Shown here in pieces: positions 1 through 11,589 of a stretch of 64,000 bases of DNA. The DNA is from Erodium maritimum (Eukaryota > Streptophyta > Magnoliopsida > Geraniales > Geraniaceae), in assembly GCA_963921825.1 (NCBI GenBank), contig OY997589.1, forward strand, positions 84,118,523 to 84,182,522, in the 5' to 3' direction. Below the pieces are notes generated by a model. It searched no databases and was not told the origin of the DNA. It saw only the letters and a list, made by a program, of their open reading frames with translations. Numbering within the stretch: position 1 is the first letter of the stretch; each line of letters begins with the position of its first letter. A program made the position numbers and the translations under genes.

Positions 1-600
1 GACACCGGAGAATGGTTTGGTCATTTTTCCTATTAGATTATTACCTTTAGATTACATTTTTTGGTGTAGTGTCTTTTGGTGGGTATTTCCCTCCGGATCT
101 CTCTTTCATTTGCGGTGTTGGTCGGCGACTTGTTAGTGACCGTCAATCAGTCTATGTGAATGGTTGATGGTCCTGATGAGACGAATTATTCTACAAACTC
201 GGGGAGTCGTGTGGATGTATGTCAATATAGCTTGGGCTTAATTATTGGAAAATTCGGGTCATAGACCTTGTTTATTCCTATGTGCTTAATGGTAGCAAAA
301 TAGGGGTTATATACCTACTTTACTATTACGTTCTTAATATTGATAAAATCTGGTAATTAGACATTTAATTTGTGTTTTCTCCCCTTGTTGTGATTGTTTT
401 GAGGTTGATCTTTCATGCTAGTGCTCGGGCCTGTTTGGCTTGATCCCTTTAACGAATTTAGTTTGATGATCTGAGGTGCCTATGGCATGCTCATATCTCT
501 TTGGGTTTCTGTAACTATAACATTTTGTACTCTCTTTCTCTCTGAAGAGGTTTTATTTATATATTTGTTTTTTTCAATAATAAAAGAATAAATAATTTGA
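1..600. other. No gene recognised; possible retroelement 3' tail
   Basis: No coding frame of convincing length or family is visible on either strand. The right part is T-rich and ends in an AATAAA-like run near 575-600, which resembles the 3' end of a plus-strand LINE or other retroposon. I see no domain or target duplication, so this is only a suggestion. Confidence 0.25.
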
Positions 601-659
601 AATCATTAATGATAATAACTATGTACCATAAGATTCAAACATTTTTTGATCGAATGGTG

Positions 660-1226
660 CAATTTTATTAAATTTCTAAATTAACTACAAACAAGTGCAT
701 CAGGGATAATATTCCTGACCACTAAAGAAGAATAGACATAAAACATAATTGTTCGAATTTCTTTTAACAATATAATTGTCATAGACGGTATTGAAACGCC
801 ACGTAGGCATGAAGGAGGGTGGGGTTGGAAAACGAAACTGGAATCCCTGCGCAAGGTAGTGCTTAAACGCTGCATCTAAGGGGAAAAGCGACTGAACGTG
901 AACTGCATCAGTTGTATTGGGAAGATATATGTGAATCAGGGTTCCCTCCCAGGAAAAGTCCCTAGATAGTTTTTGACCCTACAGAAATGAAACCAGATAA
1001 AATAAAAAAGACCCTCTCGATTAGCCCGGTCCATAATTAAGAAAGGGGTCAAGGAGGGTGTGATGTTGGAGGCCGTGGAGAAGGACGCGCCAGTGGAGGC
1101 TTTGGAGGAGGCTTTAGAGACGGCGGCGGTGACATCAAGGACGGCGACGAAGACTTTAAAGACGACGGGGGTCAATCAAAAAAGAGGATCCAATCCAGGG
1201 ATATCACGGGGCTCCTAGGCGGTGAG
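660..1226 (-). repeat. Dispersed LINE-derived repeat, copy 1
   Basis: This stretch resembles 39800-40400 over most of its length. Both begin with TTTTATTAAAT and an ACAAGTGCATCAG block, later share a GATTAGCC..TCCATAAT block followed by a GGA/GCG-rich part, and both end in GGCGGTGAG. A third, weaker match lies at 11595-11900, downstream of a minus-strand LINE ORF1, so I infer the family is LINE-derived and lies on the minus strand here. The copy is cut at GGCGGTGAG by the LTR-like element that follows. No intact frame remains. Confidence 0.5.
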
Positions 1227-2043
1227 TGTCATGCCCCAAATCCGGTTTTGGCCGGACTCGAGACGTGACCAGAATTAATAATAGAAAAGCAATAAATAAT
1301 AAACGTAAACCTTTATGTAAATGAGTAAAACCTCCTCAAATCATCAGTAAATAGTTTAGAATCTCCAGTGAGTCACAGGTCAACACACAAAGTAATATAT
1401 AAATTGTTTAGTGCGAAAAACCAACAGAAATCTATGACAATCCCCAAGATAAGCTGAAGCTCCCAAGCCTCGAACTCTCTAGACATCGGGTACTCCTGTA
1501 AAACAGTATGAGAAACAAAGGGGATGAGTTTGCGCTCAGTAGGAAAAAGACTTAATAACTCCACCTTTAGATCACTACTTAAACTGCTTAAACAGATAAC
1601 GTAAATAACATAATAGTACAGAGAACAATGAAAGACCAATGAATAAAATAGATTACAATAATATCATACTCTTAAAGGTAACAGTAACTTAAAAGATTTC
1701 GTAAAAAGTACTATAACGAATCAATAGGAGTAAAATGGGAGTGATGTATATCATGCCAACCACTTGCTTTCTCAAGCCTCCGATCCATGGGTAGATTCTG
1801 GAATCACATCGATTCCCATAATTCCGATCCCCCAGAGTACCCATATCATATCAGATTCTCCCTTGGTCCAGAGGAGTCACATACATCGGGGCACCGAAAA
1901 CCATCCCATAGGGACGCTCATCGTCGGGATTCTCGGAAATGCCTCCAAAGGACCATAAGTCATAGGGAACCAAGGTAGTGCTCCCATAGGACGCACACCT
2001 TTGGGTAAAACCTCAGTAACCATCTCTCATGAAGTAACCCAAT

Positions 2044-2235
2044 CACTATCCCGTAGGATCTGCCAAGCCTTTAGGCTCCAATAATCAATCAATATCCCGT
2101 AGGATCTGCCGAGCTCTCAAGCTCCAATAATCAGTCAATATCCCGTAGGATCTGCCGAGCTTTCAAGCTCCTATAATCTATCAATATCCCGTAGGATATG
2201 CCGAGCTTTCAAGCTCCAATACTCAACCAATATCT
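2044..2235. repeat. 46-bp tandem repeat, about four copies
   Basis: The block TATCCCGTAGGAT recurs at 2047, 2093, 2139 and 2185, an exact 46-bp period, with a degenerate fifth unit at 2231. Each unit also carries TGCC(A/G)AGC and (A/C)AGCTCC or GGCTCC followed by AATAATC. It lies inside the LTR-like element. There are no spacers, so it is not a CRISPR array. Confidence 0.85.
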
Positions 2236-2279
2236 CACTGTATCTGACAAACTCCAACCACCACAACGGCACCGGATTA

Positions 2280-2297
2280 CCCCCCCCCCCCCCCCCC
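2280..2297. repeat. Poly-C tract (18 C)
   Basis: An uninterrupted run of 18 C lies just right of the 46-bp array. Its length may be uncertain in sequencing. Confidence 0.9.
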
Positions 2298-3173
2298 TCG
2301 ATGTAGTACCGAACCAAACAAACAAGCATTCAAGAATAAGAATAATGAAAATGCATTATAATCCAACCAAGCATGAACACTCCTCAAGGCACACTTTCAT
2401 CACAGCAAAGACATCCAATAATACTCCACACTTACCGTATACTTACCTGTCACGAACCAACGGTACATCGATCACCTGATTGTACCCCTTTGGCACAACC
2501 AGTCATACTCGATCATCCGTTCAATCAACAATTATATCAACACAATCACTCAACCAATCAAGTAAGCATTCAACCAATCATCAATCATGTGAACGATCAA
2601 TTAAGCATTCAAACATACATGTTAACTAGTTTCATTAGACTCTTAGTTTATCCTAATAACTAGCAACCAAGCATGTGAACCTAGCACACAACTAATCCGA
2701 GAGCTCTTCACAGCCTCTCTACCAGTAAAACAAGTCCTAAGTATTGAAAGCGAGTTACACTAGTCATCTTCATCCTAAGCATGCATACTAGACTCATCCG
2801 ATTATTAGTAATTGAAATACGATTATTCTAGTTATTCGCATCCTATAGGAAATTATAGGACCTTTCCAATTTTATTAACCTAACATGCATAATAAGCGTT
2901 AAATAGGAAATTAAGACTTTCCCTACCTTGTGGTCTCCCTCTAAACTCTGTTGTCAAGATCGGTAGTCGCAACTCCGTTCTTCACACGGGTCCCGGCGTG
3001 GTCTTCGTTCTTCAAGTTCGGTCCCAAGGTCTTTGAACACAAAACAAACTCTAATTAGACTCCACTTAACAGCAAGTAAAGTCCCCAAAACCTTCCAAAA
3101 AATTTCAGCCCCAAACAAAGATCGAAAACGGTGGAAAACCCTCAAAATACACCAGAACTGGTCTGCCACGGAC

Positions 3174-3297
3174 ACGGTCACGGAGCCGTGACACCACCCC
3201 TCACGGATGACGTCACGGAGCCATGACGCGTGCCGTCACGGTCTCCCTCACGGAGCCGTGACGTCGCCCGTCACGGAATCCGTCACGGATCCGTGGC
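3174..3297. repeat. Cluster of TCACGGAGCCGTGA-type palindromes
   Basis: In about 120 bp the motif TCACGGAGCC(G/A)TGACG occurs repeatedly with variants (TCACGGATCCGTGG, TCACGGAATCCGTCACGG). Each copy is a short palindrome with arms TCACGG/CCGTGA. They sit in the GC-rich middle of the LTR-like element. This may be a simple tandem expansion or a structural part of the LTR; no function can be assigned. Confidence 0.6.
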
Positions 3298-4216
3298 GCT
3301 CCAGGGCAGTTTCGCCCTTCTTCAACCTCCAGCTCCTTTTCTCCGAAAATCCACTACCAAACTCCATTTTCAACCATCTCAAGTTCCCAAAACAGTCAAA
3401 TACCTCCAATACTCCTCTACCCATGGTAGGAATCAACAAATAAACAAGTTTCCAATGATTCTCCAAATCAAAATCAAATCAAAAACTCCATTAAACCCAA
3501 AGTCTTCCATCAAAAATCCACCAAAGCTTCTTATCAACATCATCTAACATTATTTCAATCAAATCCAAAAACTTCTAGCCAACCCAAACCAAAACCCATG
3601 AAATGAGATGAAGGGAAAAGAGATGTAGCTAGTTCCATTATCTTTAGGGGAGTGAGATGGAGAAGATGATGATGAAATGGAGAAGGTAGGGGTAGGAAAT
3701 GGCACCAAGTTGCTCCTTTTTCCTTTGCTTCTTCTTCAAGACTCCATGGGAGCTCCTCTCTCTTCCTTTCCTCTCAATTTTCGGCTACACATATAAAAAT
3801 GAGATGATTTTGGTCTTCCAAATTCATATAAGACCTAGAGTTGGTTAATGACTAAAAGTCCTTTAGATATTTTCCCTTGTAGAGGCTTTTAGGAGGGTAT
3901 AGTGGTCCAAGACCACTCCCTTTTCTCTCTTCTAACCAAATAGGGACAAGTGTCCAAGTAGGTCCTCTAGCTTTCCAAATTAAATTCCAGCACAATAATT
4001 AATATTGTTTTAGTCGATATAAAGTCCAATTTTGACTTCCTTCAATATTATACTCAAATGAAAGGAAACGACCCAACTAAGCCAACTGTGATGACGGCTA
4101 AGCATTTTGGGCCCCGGAAAAGCCCCGAATAACCTTCTGAGTCATCGGTTGACTTTTCCCGCATAAAGTCAAACTTGTCCTGAAAGTCACCGGTTCGACC
4201 GGGAGCGGTTCTTACA

Positions 4217-6600
4217 GTGATGTTGATCGATGTCGAGGAGAGCCAGACGACAACCATCGGAATTGCAGAGGGGGGGACAGAACAAGATCGAGAGACGCTT
4301 CATTGATGGCGGGAGGGAGCCAACATCGTGGTGGTTAGAGGAGGCTCGAAAGGAACCCTAATAGAAAAAATCCTAGCATAATCCATAGGAGAGGTGTAAG
4401 GGAGAGGATGTATAGATTAAAAAAAAAACAGAACCATGGCATAGGCCATAACAGAGACCATGGCTTTTTCCTTCGTACAACGACTTTGTCTTAGAGAGAA
4501 CTAAGGATCTCTGTCTGATAATTACATGAAAAAATTATCCTGAAATTTTTTTCATGTAATTATCAAGACCGAGGTACAGATCAGGCAAAACAAGTCGATT
4601 AAATTCGAGCTGGAAAAAATGATATTTGTGCCTCCTCAAGAATATAAGGACATATGTCTTGTTTTTTCACCTGGAATAATACGGCAATTCTATGGTTGAT
4701 AATACCTATTACCTTTATGCCTTAATAAAATGAAGTAATGTTCTTCTAAAATAAATATGTGAAATTTTAGAATTTTTATTTTCAACGTATTATATTTTAA
4801 ATTTGAATGGTAGGAGTAAAATTTTATTTTTTTACAAAATTTAAACAAAAGACAAGTTTATGATATTATGTTTTATTATTACCGAGAATATGATTACAAG
4901 TTGCAAAAAATGAGTCCCTTTTTTGTGAAAAAGAATCTTTATTAATTGTCGAAATCAATAACACATTGAAATGCATCTAGAAGGCGACCCTCAACTTTCT
5001 TCTACCAAACTCTCTTATGAAAATATGTCATCACTTTAGATGTAGTTCCTTTGCTCTATCTCCCGATTTAAGGCTTACTAAATCGATTTTTCGCGACGAT
5101 CAAGGTCTACGCTATTGTGGGTTTGTTCTCCAGCGAGAAGCGGATATTAAAGATGGTGATGGGAGGAAATATGATGGCTTGGATACACTTTGATTTGGTT
5201 AGTAACTTCGACGAGACTTGGCCTGGAGGCAATAAGCATGGCTCCTAAAGAGACCTCCATGGGGATGCAGGACGCCGGAGAAGAGGAACGTCCAGCCCCC
5301 GCCCCATTGAAAGTGATCAATCACACTCCTCCACCAACCTACGAGATCCTTGAACTCTTAGTGCACCCTTCTCGGAACCTATCAGGCCCCCACCATAAGA
5401 CCGAGAAGCGTTACGACAGCATAGTGAAGTTTAGTGTTTTCAAAGTTTTATTTATGTTAGTAATTCTCTCTTTAATTGAATATATCAAACTCATTTTTGT
5501 ACAAAAAGCAACGAACAAGACTTCTTTCGGATAGTTAGACTAACTAGAAAGTTCGTTTTATGTATGTCCTCATATAACCTGAGACGAGGGTTTGTGAGAA
5601 TTTACGTCCAACATAGATAGGTTTCGCCGGTTGATATCTACCTTACAGAAAAATGAATACTTTAAGATATTTTATTTACAATTATTCGTATTTGTTTTAG
5701 TGGTTATGTTCATGAAAGGGACATAAGAGAAAGTGGGTATGGTACCCTTTGAGGCCATATATGACCGTACAGTTAGGAGAACTTGCAATTATTTTTGGGA
5801 TCGGATGGGAATAGGAATCGCTTCTCTTTCTTTTCTTTTCTTTTTTCTGCTTTTCTCTTCGACCAAACAACCGAATTTAACACATACCCACATATTCTAT
5901 TCACTATTCTCCCTCAAAAGAATGTTCAATTTCATATCTCATGTCTTACACAGTAGCTATTTCATAAAATAAAATATAAAAACATACATATCTTATATTA
6001 TAGTGACTGATCGTCTGTTAAGGATGAGAACTAAACTAAAACTATCCACAATGACGTTGGAACGGGGTGTCATTACGTCGTTGAATCGTACAATGTGAAG
6101 ATTCTGGCCGTCGAATCTGCACTGCAGAGTCTGTTCCATGTCGAATCTTTGAAACCCCTGAATCGACGTAGAGGAAATCGTAGACTCGGAAGACCGTCTA
6201 ATCGACGAATTCGGGCCCAACAAAATCGGGCCCAGCAAATCTATGGACGACGTGTGGCAGCGTTTCAGAACACTGAATTCAATTTTTGGTCTTTATTATC
6301 CAACGCCCGAAGCGTATTCCTCACGAATCCTCTGCAAGTTCATCAGTACCGACGTTTTTCTGGCCGTTTAGATTCCCCAACCAACGATTCAGTTACCAAT
6401 TTTCCGACCCCCGATTTTCCTTCGAGCTCCTTCGTCTGCCTCGTTTCTCCGCCTTTCTTCGCCCTTCTTCGTTTCTCCATGCTGATTATGTGCTCCCGTT
6501 TCTCTTTGTTGCTTCGTCGTCCCGTTTCTTCACACCGCATCCGTCAAAGTGCTCTGATAATGGCTGGGTCCAAAAACCTCTGATACCTTCTCGAATTCCA
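4217..6600. other. Unassigned intergenic DNA
   Basis: From 4217 to about 4430 the sequence probably continues the LINE-derived repeat interrupted by the LTR-like element. From 4430 to 6600 I recognise no gene. Open frames at 5190-5534 and 6095-6612 match no family I know and lack clear splice or start context. The part just before 6609 may belong to the Harbinger-type element that follows. Confidence 0.3.
4516..4565. repeat. 19-bp perfect hairpin
   Basis: Left arm 4516-4534 (TGATAATTACATGAAAAAA) is the exact reverse complement of 4547-4565, with a 12-bp loop. It could be a tiny MITE remnant or chance foldback in AT-rich DNA. Confidence 0.7.
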
Positions 6601-6608
6601 GCTATCCG

Positions 6609-9529
6609 GTGACGTTTTGCCACCCCAAAGCGGTGCCGACGACGTTACTGAAGAGTACCAACGTCGAGGGAGTCAGGAGTGGGATTACGTGCCCGATTCC
6701 CAACATTACTGTGACGACGAAGAGGAGAGGCGGGCCCATGATCCGTAGGCATATGTCTCGTCCCCTTTGGACCAACACACATTACCAGCAACCCCTGTCC
6801 TGAACCACAACAATGAAAACTTCGGTTCATCCTCACCATTCCTTAGTAGAATGACATACGAGCGGTCAAGGACTTGGGAAACGTGAAAGGGCTCGGGTAG
6901 TAACGGGTCGCATTTGGGCTATACCAGGACGATAGTCCCTACACCATAGCGTCGTCGACCATACGTGAGGGTCCGCGTACCACCACCTCGTCCATTTGAG
7001 ACGCATGACGACATACCAGCCCCTTCCCGTGGGTACCGGAAATGGCCACGAGCAGAGGAGACAGCATTGGTCAAAGTATGGCTTAACAAATTCGAAAACT
7101 CGGTCAATGGGGTTGATCAGTTGTCGCAGTCATTTTGGGACTGTTAGTCTTAGTGCCCGTAGTTCAATCCTAAATGTCCAAATGTACATATCATCGTTAG
7201 CAATAAAATTAAAGCGACTTTATATTACTTATGTGTTGGAGTAATATATCGACGTGTGCTCTGATCTATGCCCACCATGCGAATAGAACCATAGATCGAG
7301 ATAGATCACACTCGATGGGTCCCTAGTCAACAAAGCTTCACTAGAAGCGACTAGTATGAAAGATGGCTCTTTATGGCTTACGTTCTGTTAGTCATTGGAA
7401 TGGGATTCCGGAGTCTGATCATAGATATCATGTGGGACATGATATTGGACGACCCGCCCTGAATATGTGCCATAGATTAAGTCATGAACATATTCAGTGT
7501 TGTAGCTTGTCATGTATCCTTAGACCAAGGAGTCTTTGTGATCGCTATGTAGTCAACAACTGAGTTTGACATGAGCCTAACGTTGTCCGTAACAGGGCTT
7601 CCATAACGGCCAGGATTGGCTTGGGGACGGGCTACATGAGTGACATGAAAGACGGCTAAGGGATTTATCCCTCATACTAAGGTATGGGAAAGATATCGGT
7701 TCTCGGCCGCTTGATCGAGAGTGACTGGAAGAATAGCATGGCCATGCACATGATACTGGGTATCATATCTTCAGTCATCTCACATATCAAGGAACGGTGA
7801 TTGAGAATAATAAGGATGACGGCTCTATGCCTTATCTCAATCAGGATATCGGAGATAAAAGGATAATGACAGGGACGACGGAAAGGTTAGAATTGACAGG
7901 GTCGATTCGTTATGTAGTGTCAGGCAATACTAAAGTCTCGTTAGTTGCCACTTAAATAGGATCAAGTAAAATGGGATTTTACGTTGATCTATTGACATGC
8001 ATAAACCTAAGGGTCACACCGGAGGATGAAACTCATTGACACATTTATGGAGAATGGCCAAAAGGGAGTTGTCTCGGGACATGACCAAAACTGGGTTTTG
8101 GGTCATGTGCCCGTAAGTGAATAGGACTTTACGGATCGAGACAAGGCTTGGAGTCTTGGGATTGATCGCGTCGGATAATGTTGGACATTTCCGGTATGGA
8201 AGGCATGGAGGCGATGAGCGAATCACGGGACCTCGTTGGAAATGGCCACGGGCCATGTTCCAAGAGGCCCATGAAAGGCCCATGCAACCAAGGCCCATGG
8301 AACTAATTAATCAAGTCTTGATTAATTAGTACTAAGTAAGCAAGACAACGATTAAGGTGTTGGTGATTCACCACCTAACCCAATCTTGTCTTGCCATACT
8401 TTGTCCTATTTACACCTTACTTGACACCATACTTGTCCCATGCCTTTAGTTGGACAAGTATGGGTTTTGTTATGTTTAAGTCATCTTTTTTCAACATAAC
8501 AAACACTAGACAAGAATAGGAAACACATTTTCTCTCCCTCTTCCATGACCATTTCGGGTTTGGCTAGTTTCCTCCTCCATTTTTGTGTTCTTGAGTCCTC
8601 AAAGAGAAGAACTACGTGGCTTTGATTCCCATGTGGATACGTAGGCGTCTTGGAGACTCAAGCCAATCATTCGTTACCCGGTGTTCTTGTTTTGGTAAGA
8701 ACTAGTGCTGAAATTTTCTCTTGTGAATCCATTCTTTGTTAGTTGTTTCATGGTTTTAATCGTCTCTTGGTTTTCATTGATTTTCCGCTGCGAGTTGGTT
8801 CATCTCCAACCTTACCTCGAGACCCAACAGGGACACCATCCACCGTGAGTTCGTCCAAGCGACAAGCGAAACATATAGACAGAATCGATCGACGAAAAAA
8901 TGCAAGCAGTATTGGAGCGTAACTAACCGAAAGGTTAAGATGTTCCAAGGTTGTTGGTCTAAATTCAATCACATCTACCAATCCGGTAGATCTGATAACA
9001 AGATCACGGCGAGTGCGGAGCATGATTACGTGGAGAGATACGACCACGTCTTTGCTTAGAAGCACTAGTGGCAGCTCGTGCGAGAGAATCCATGCTGGTA
9101 ACATTGTTTTGAGAACGAGCTCTCTATGACAAACGGTGACTTCATCGGGATTAGGGAACGGCGCACTCTAAGAACTCCCGGACTGAGCAACCCAATGTCT
9201 CAGATGGACATGCTAGTTGTCATTGTTGATGATGTCGATGGTCGATGGCCAATCCCAGTTTTTGGTTGCCGGCCTATTGGTCGGAATTCCGCGAAGGCTA
9301 TGCGGGGAAGGGTAAGGAGACGAACGTTGAACAAGAACACGTCGCATTGGCTGAGAGCTTGAATGTCATTGATCATGAGCGTTCGGCGCAACTACTGGCT
9401 CATGAGTCCCTTATGCGGGAGTTCCGCTTACTCCAGGATAAGGATACCTCCAACATGGACCCAAAGGATTTGGCTACCCATCAGCCTTTTCTCCACGACA
9501 TGGCCAAGAGGATTTCAGGATTGGTTTGA
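6609..9529 (+). pseudogene. PIF/Harbinger-associated Myb/SANT-like ORF, split by a solo LTR
   Basis: Two pieces of one decayed frame flank the solo LTR at 7142-8829. The left piece (about 6965-7141) encodes YRKWPRAEETALVKVWLN and then GVDQLSQSFWD, the Myb/SANT-like start typical of the accessory ORF of PIF/Harbinger elements. Removing the LTR and one GGGAC copy lets the frame run on as FWDTIHREFVQATSE and then RSTKKCKQYWSV, the expected next block. Further on come SGRSDN (about 8987), a WQLV..NPCW block with two stops, RPIGRNSAKAM (about 9270) and, after a frameshift, MREFRLLQDKDTSNMD near the C-terminus (frame 9245-9529). In the family this ORF helps the DDE transposase bind DNA. No transposase is seen next to it. 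Confidence 0.6.
7142..8829. mobile_element. Solo LTR (1.7 kb) with 5-bp target duplication
   Basis: The element starts TGTTAG and ends CCCAACA. It is flanked by perfect GGGAC repeats at 7137-7141 and 8830-8834. Excision in silico restores the coding frame of the Harbinger Myb-like ORF, independent proof of the boundaries. No internal gag-pol lies between, so it is a recombination-derived solo LTR or a non-coding LTR fragment. The TGTT..AACA ends fit Ty1/copia LTRs but do not decide the superfamily. Small open frames inside are not credible genes. Confidence 0.85.
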
Positions 9530-11589
9530 GATGTTGTTCAGTTTTTTTTTATAATACCAAAGTGTGCTCTTTGTACCGGTCGTATAAATATTAATGTATG
9601 TTATTTATTATTCAAGATGTTGGGGAGGTTTATCATTCTTTCGCACAACGCTAACAACATTCCACCAGAGCACTACATCAACACGTACAACATTGCACCG
9701 GATTTGTACCACCAAAAAACGACTAAATTAGGGAAGTGGAAAATGACTTGATGGAGCTTTCTTAGTCGAATTATTTTCATACTTGTAATTTAAATTCATA
9801 TCGAACATTTGTACTCGGACATCTGCATTAAACATTTAACCCGACAACAATTCATTTAAAACAAGCAAAACGATAACGTCATTTATTAAGAGTCCAATGT
9901 GGGACCATCGATAAATCCATCACAGTAAGATTGGAGAGAAAAAAAACTGCCTTTTCACCTTTTTTCGCTTATACGACACCATAATAGCTGTGATTGCTCT
10001 TATAAGATCGATGAATAGATTCTTCTTTTATGTTTTGTATTGATTAAACGTATTAGATTGTAACATGATTATTGTAACAATTAAAACAAAAAAAAATATT
10101 TAATATATTTATTTAGCATTAAAGAATTACTATTAAATACAAATTAATCCTTATTGCGCAAAATACGAATTAGTGTTATTGTTAGAACCTATCATGCCAA
10201 CAGTTGGAATTGTGCAACAAAGTGTTCGAACCTGATTGGTCCGCACAAAAGTTCCAACAGTTTTTCATTATCACCTTGTTACAAAATTGTTCGATGTTTT
10301 GTATGACACGTTCCGGCGACAACATTGTTTCGGAGTTTGCGGGATAATGGATTGTGTTAGATAGTGTCTCTATCGTCAAATATGGATTTTTGTTTGATTA
10401 TATTTACATTAGTCAGTTTTAAAATGCTATTAAAATAAAAATGAAAAATACTTTTGGGGGAAAAAAATTAGATGAGATAGATTAAATGAATTGGTTTTAG
10501 TTTTTTAGAGTCATTGTCGCATGTAGCTAGGGGTCACATTCACGTTTTTTCCCTTTCTTTTGCTTGCACAGGTGAAAAAAATATACGTTCACACAAGTCT
10601 CAAATACGATTTCGTTCAGGCTTGCGCCTAACTTGACCATTTTATTTAAGTGAAACATCAAGAAATCGGATTCGTTCTATAAGAATAGCACGCGTTAAAA
10701 ATACTCTCTTTATTTTAAGTGGTAACTTTATTAATAAGGATAGTCGATTATATAATTTTGGGGACAACCTCTAAGGTCGAGATTGTAGTTTTGAACCCCT
10801 GATCTGGGCAGGTGTATCAATGTTCTAAGCCACATAGCCAACACCTAATAGGAAACATAGGTAACAACGGAAAAATATTATCGACACATATAAATAGTCA
10901 CCGGGAGCTGAAGGCCCTATTGGGTGGTTGTCTTGAGTCGTTAGAACAATTTGGGTTTCCCTTCCCTACGAAGGATGACTATAGGGTTTGTCGGTATTGG
11001 CATATGACAGACCTCTAGCCTATAGTCCTATACCGATTCGAAGACCTCATACATGCCTTGTCTTCTCGCGCTGTAATGAAAGGGTCGAGGTGATAGTTGT
11101 TGTTGAGATTGTGATGATTTTCTCCTTTACGGCCAAGGAAAAAACGACCAAGTGGCTCTAAAGGGTTGTCAGTTCATATTCGGTTGTGTCTAGAACCGTC
11201 AATCGAAAGAGCCTTAAAACGAGGGAGAGGAGCACAACCACGGGACATAGAATCAACGTCGTTACCTTTGAACGAGGAAGCACATGAGAGGGAGTGAAGA
11301 ATGTCGGTAAGGGGGTAGGCGTAGGCGTTAGTTGATGGAGAAGGTTCCCTTTTTCGCCAAAATCTTAATCTCGGAAGACAAGACACAATATATCTTAATA
11401 TCGGTAAACAAGACATAACAGACTCCATTAAAGAGATTCGTGAAAGATCGAAAAACAAAGAATAATCAAGAATCTTAACATAAGAGTGACGAAAGAGCCA
11501 CTATAAAAAAACGGCACCTAAAGAGCCCTCTCATCTCTTTCTTTTACTAATCACGTTGAAACCACTCTTCTTCTTTTTACTAAAATTGC
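9530..11589. other. Intergenic, no gene recognised
   Basis: AT-rich sequence without a convincing frame. The left part may hold the tail of the Harbinger-type element. Around 10700-10830 a TTTATTAATAAGG block followed by a GAACCCCTGATCTGG block resembles the reverse complement of LINE 3' ends seen elsewhere in the window. The frame at 11174-11458 (minus) matches nothing I know. Confidence 0.3.

Larger units (their letters stand above)
1227..4216. mobile_element. LTR-like element (solo LTR or large non-coding derivative)
   Basis: The element begins TGTCATGCCCC and ends GGTTCTTACA, the TG..CA form of an LTR. It is flanked by GTGAG (1222-1226) and GTGAT (4217-4221), a 5-bp target duplication with one mismatch. 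The inserted-into sequence is the repeat at 660-1226, whose paralogue at 39.8-40.4 kb continues uninterrupted through GGCGGTGAGG at the same point, which supports the left boundary. No gag or pol is visible. At about 3 kb it is long for a solo LTR, but Ty3/gypsy LTRs of that size are known. It could also be a large retrotransposon derivative. It contains a 46-bp tandem array and a cluster of short palindromes. Confidence 0.5.

Noticed and set aside
2044-2235. Regular 46-bp repeats resembling a CRISPR array
   Set aside because: The units are contiguous with no unique spacers, no cas genes are present, and the DNA is plant nuclear.
6095-6612. A 162-codon open frame as a host gene
   Set aside because: There is no recognisable domain, the composition is low-complexity Ser/Arg/Phe, and it sits next to a decayed transposon ORF.
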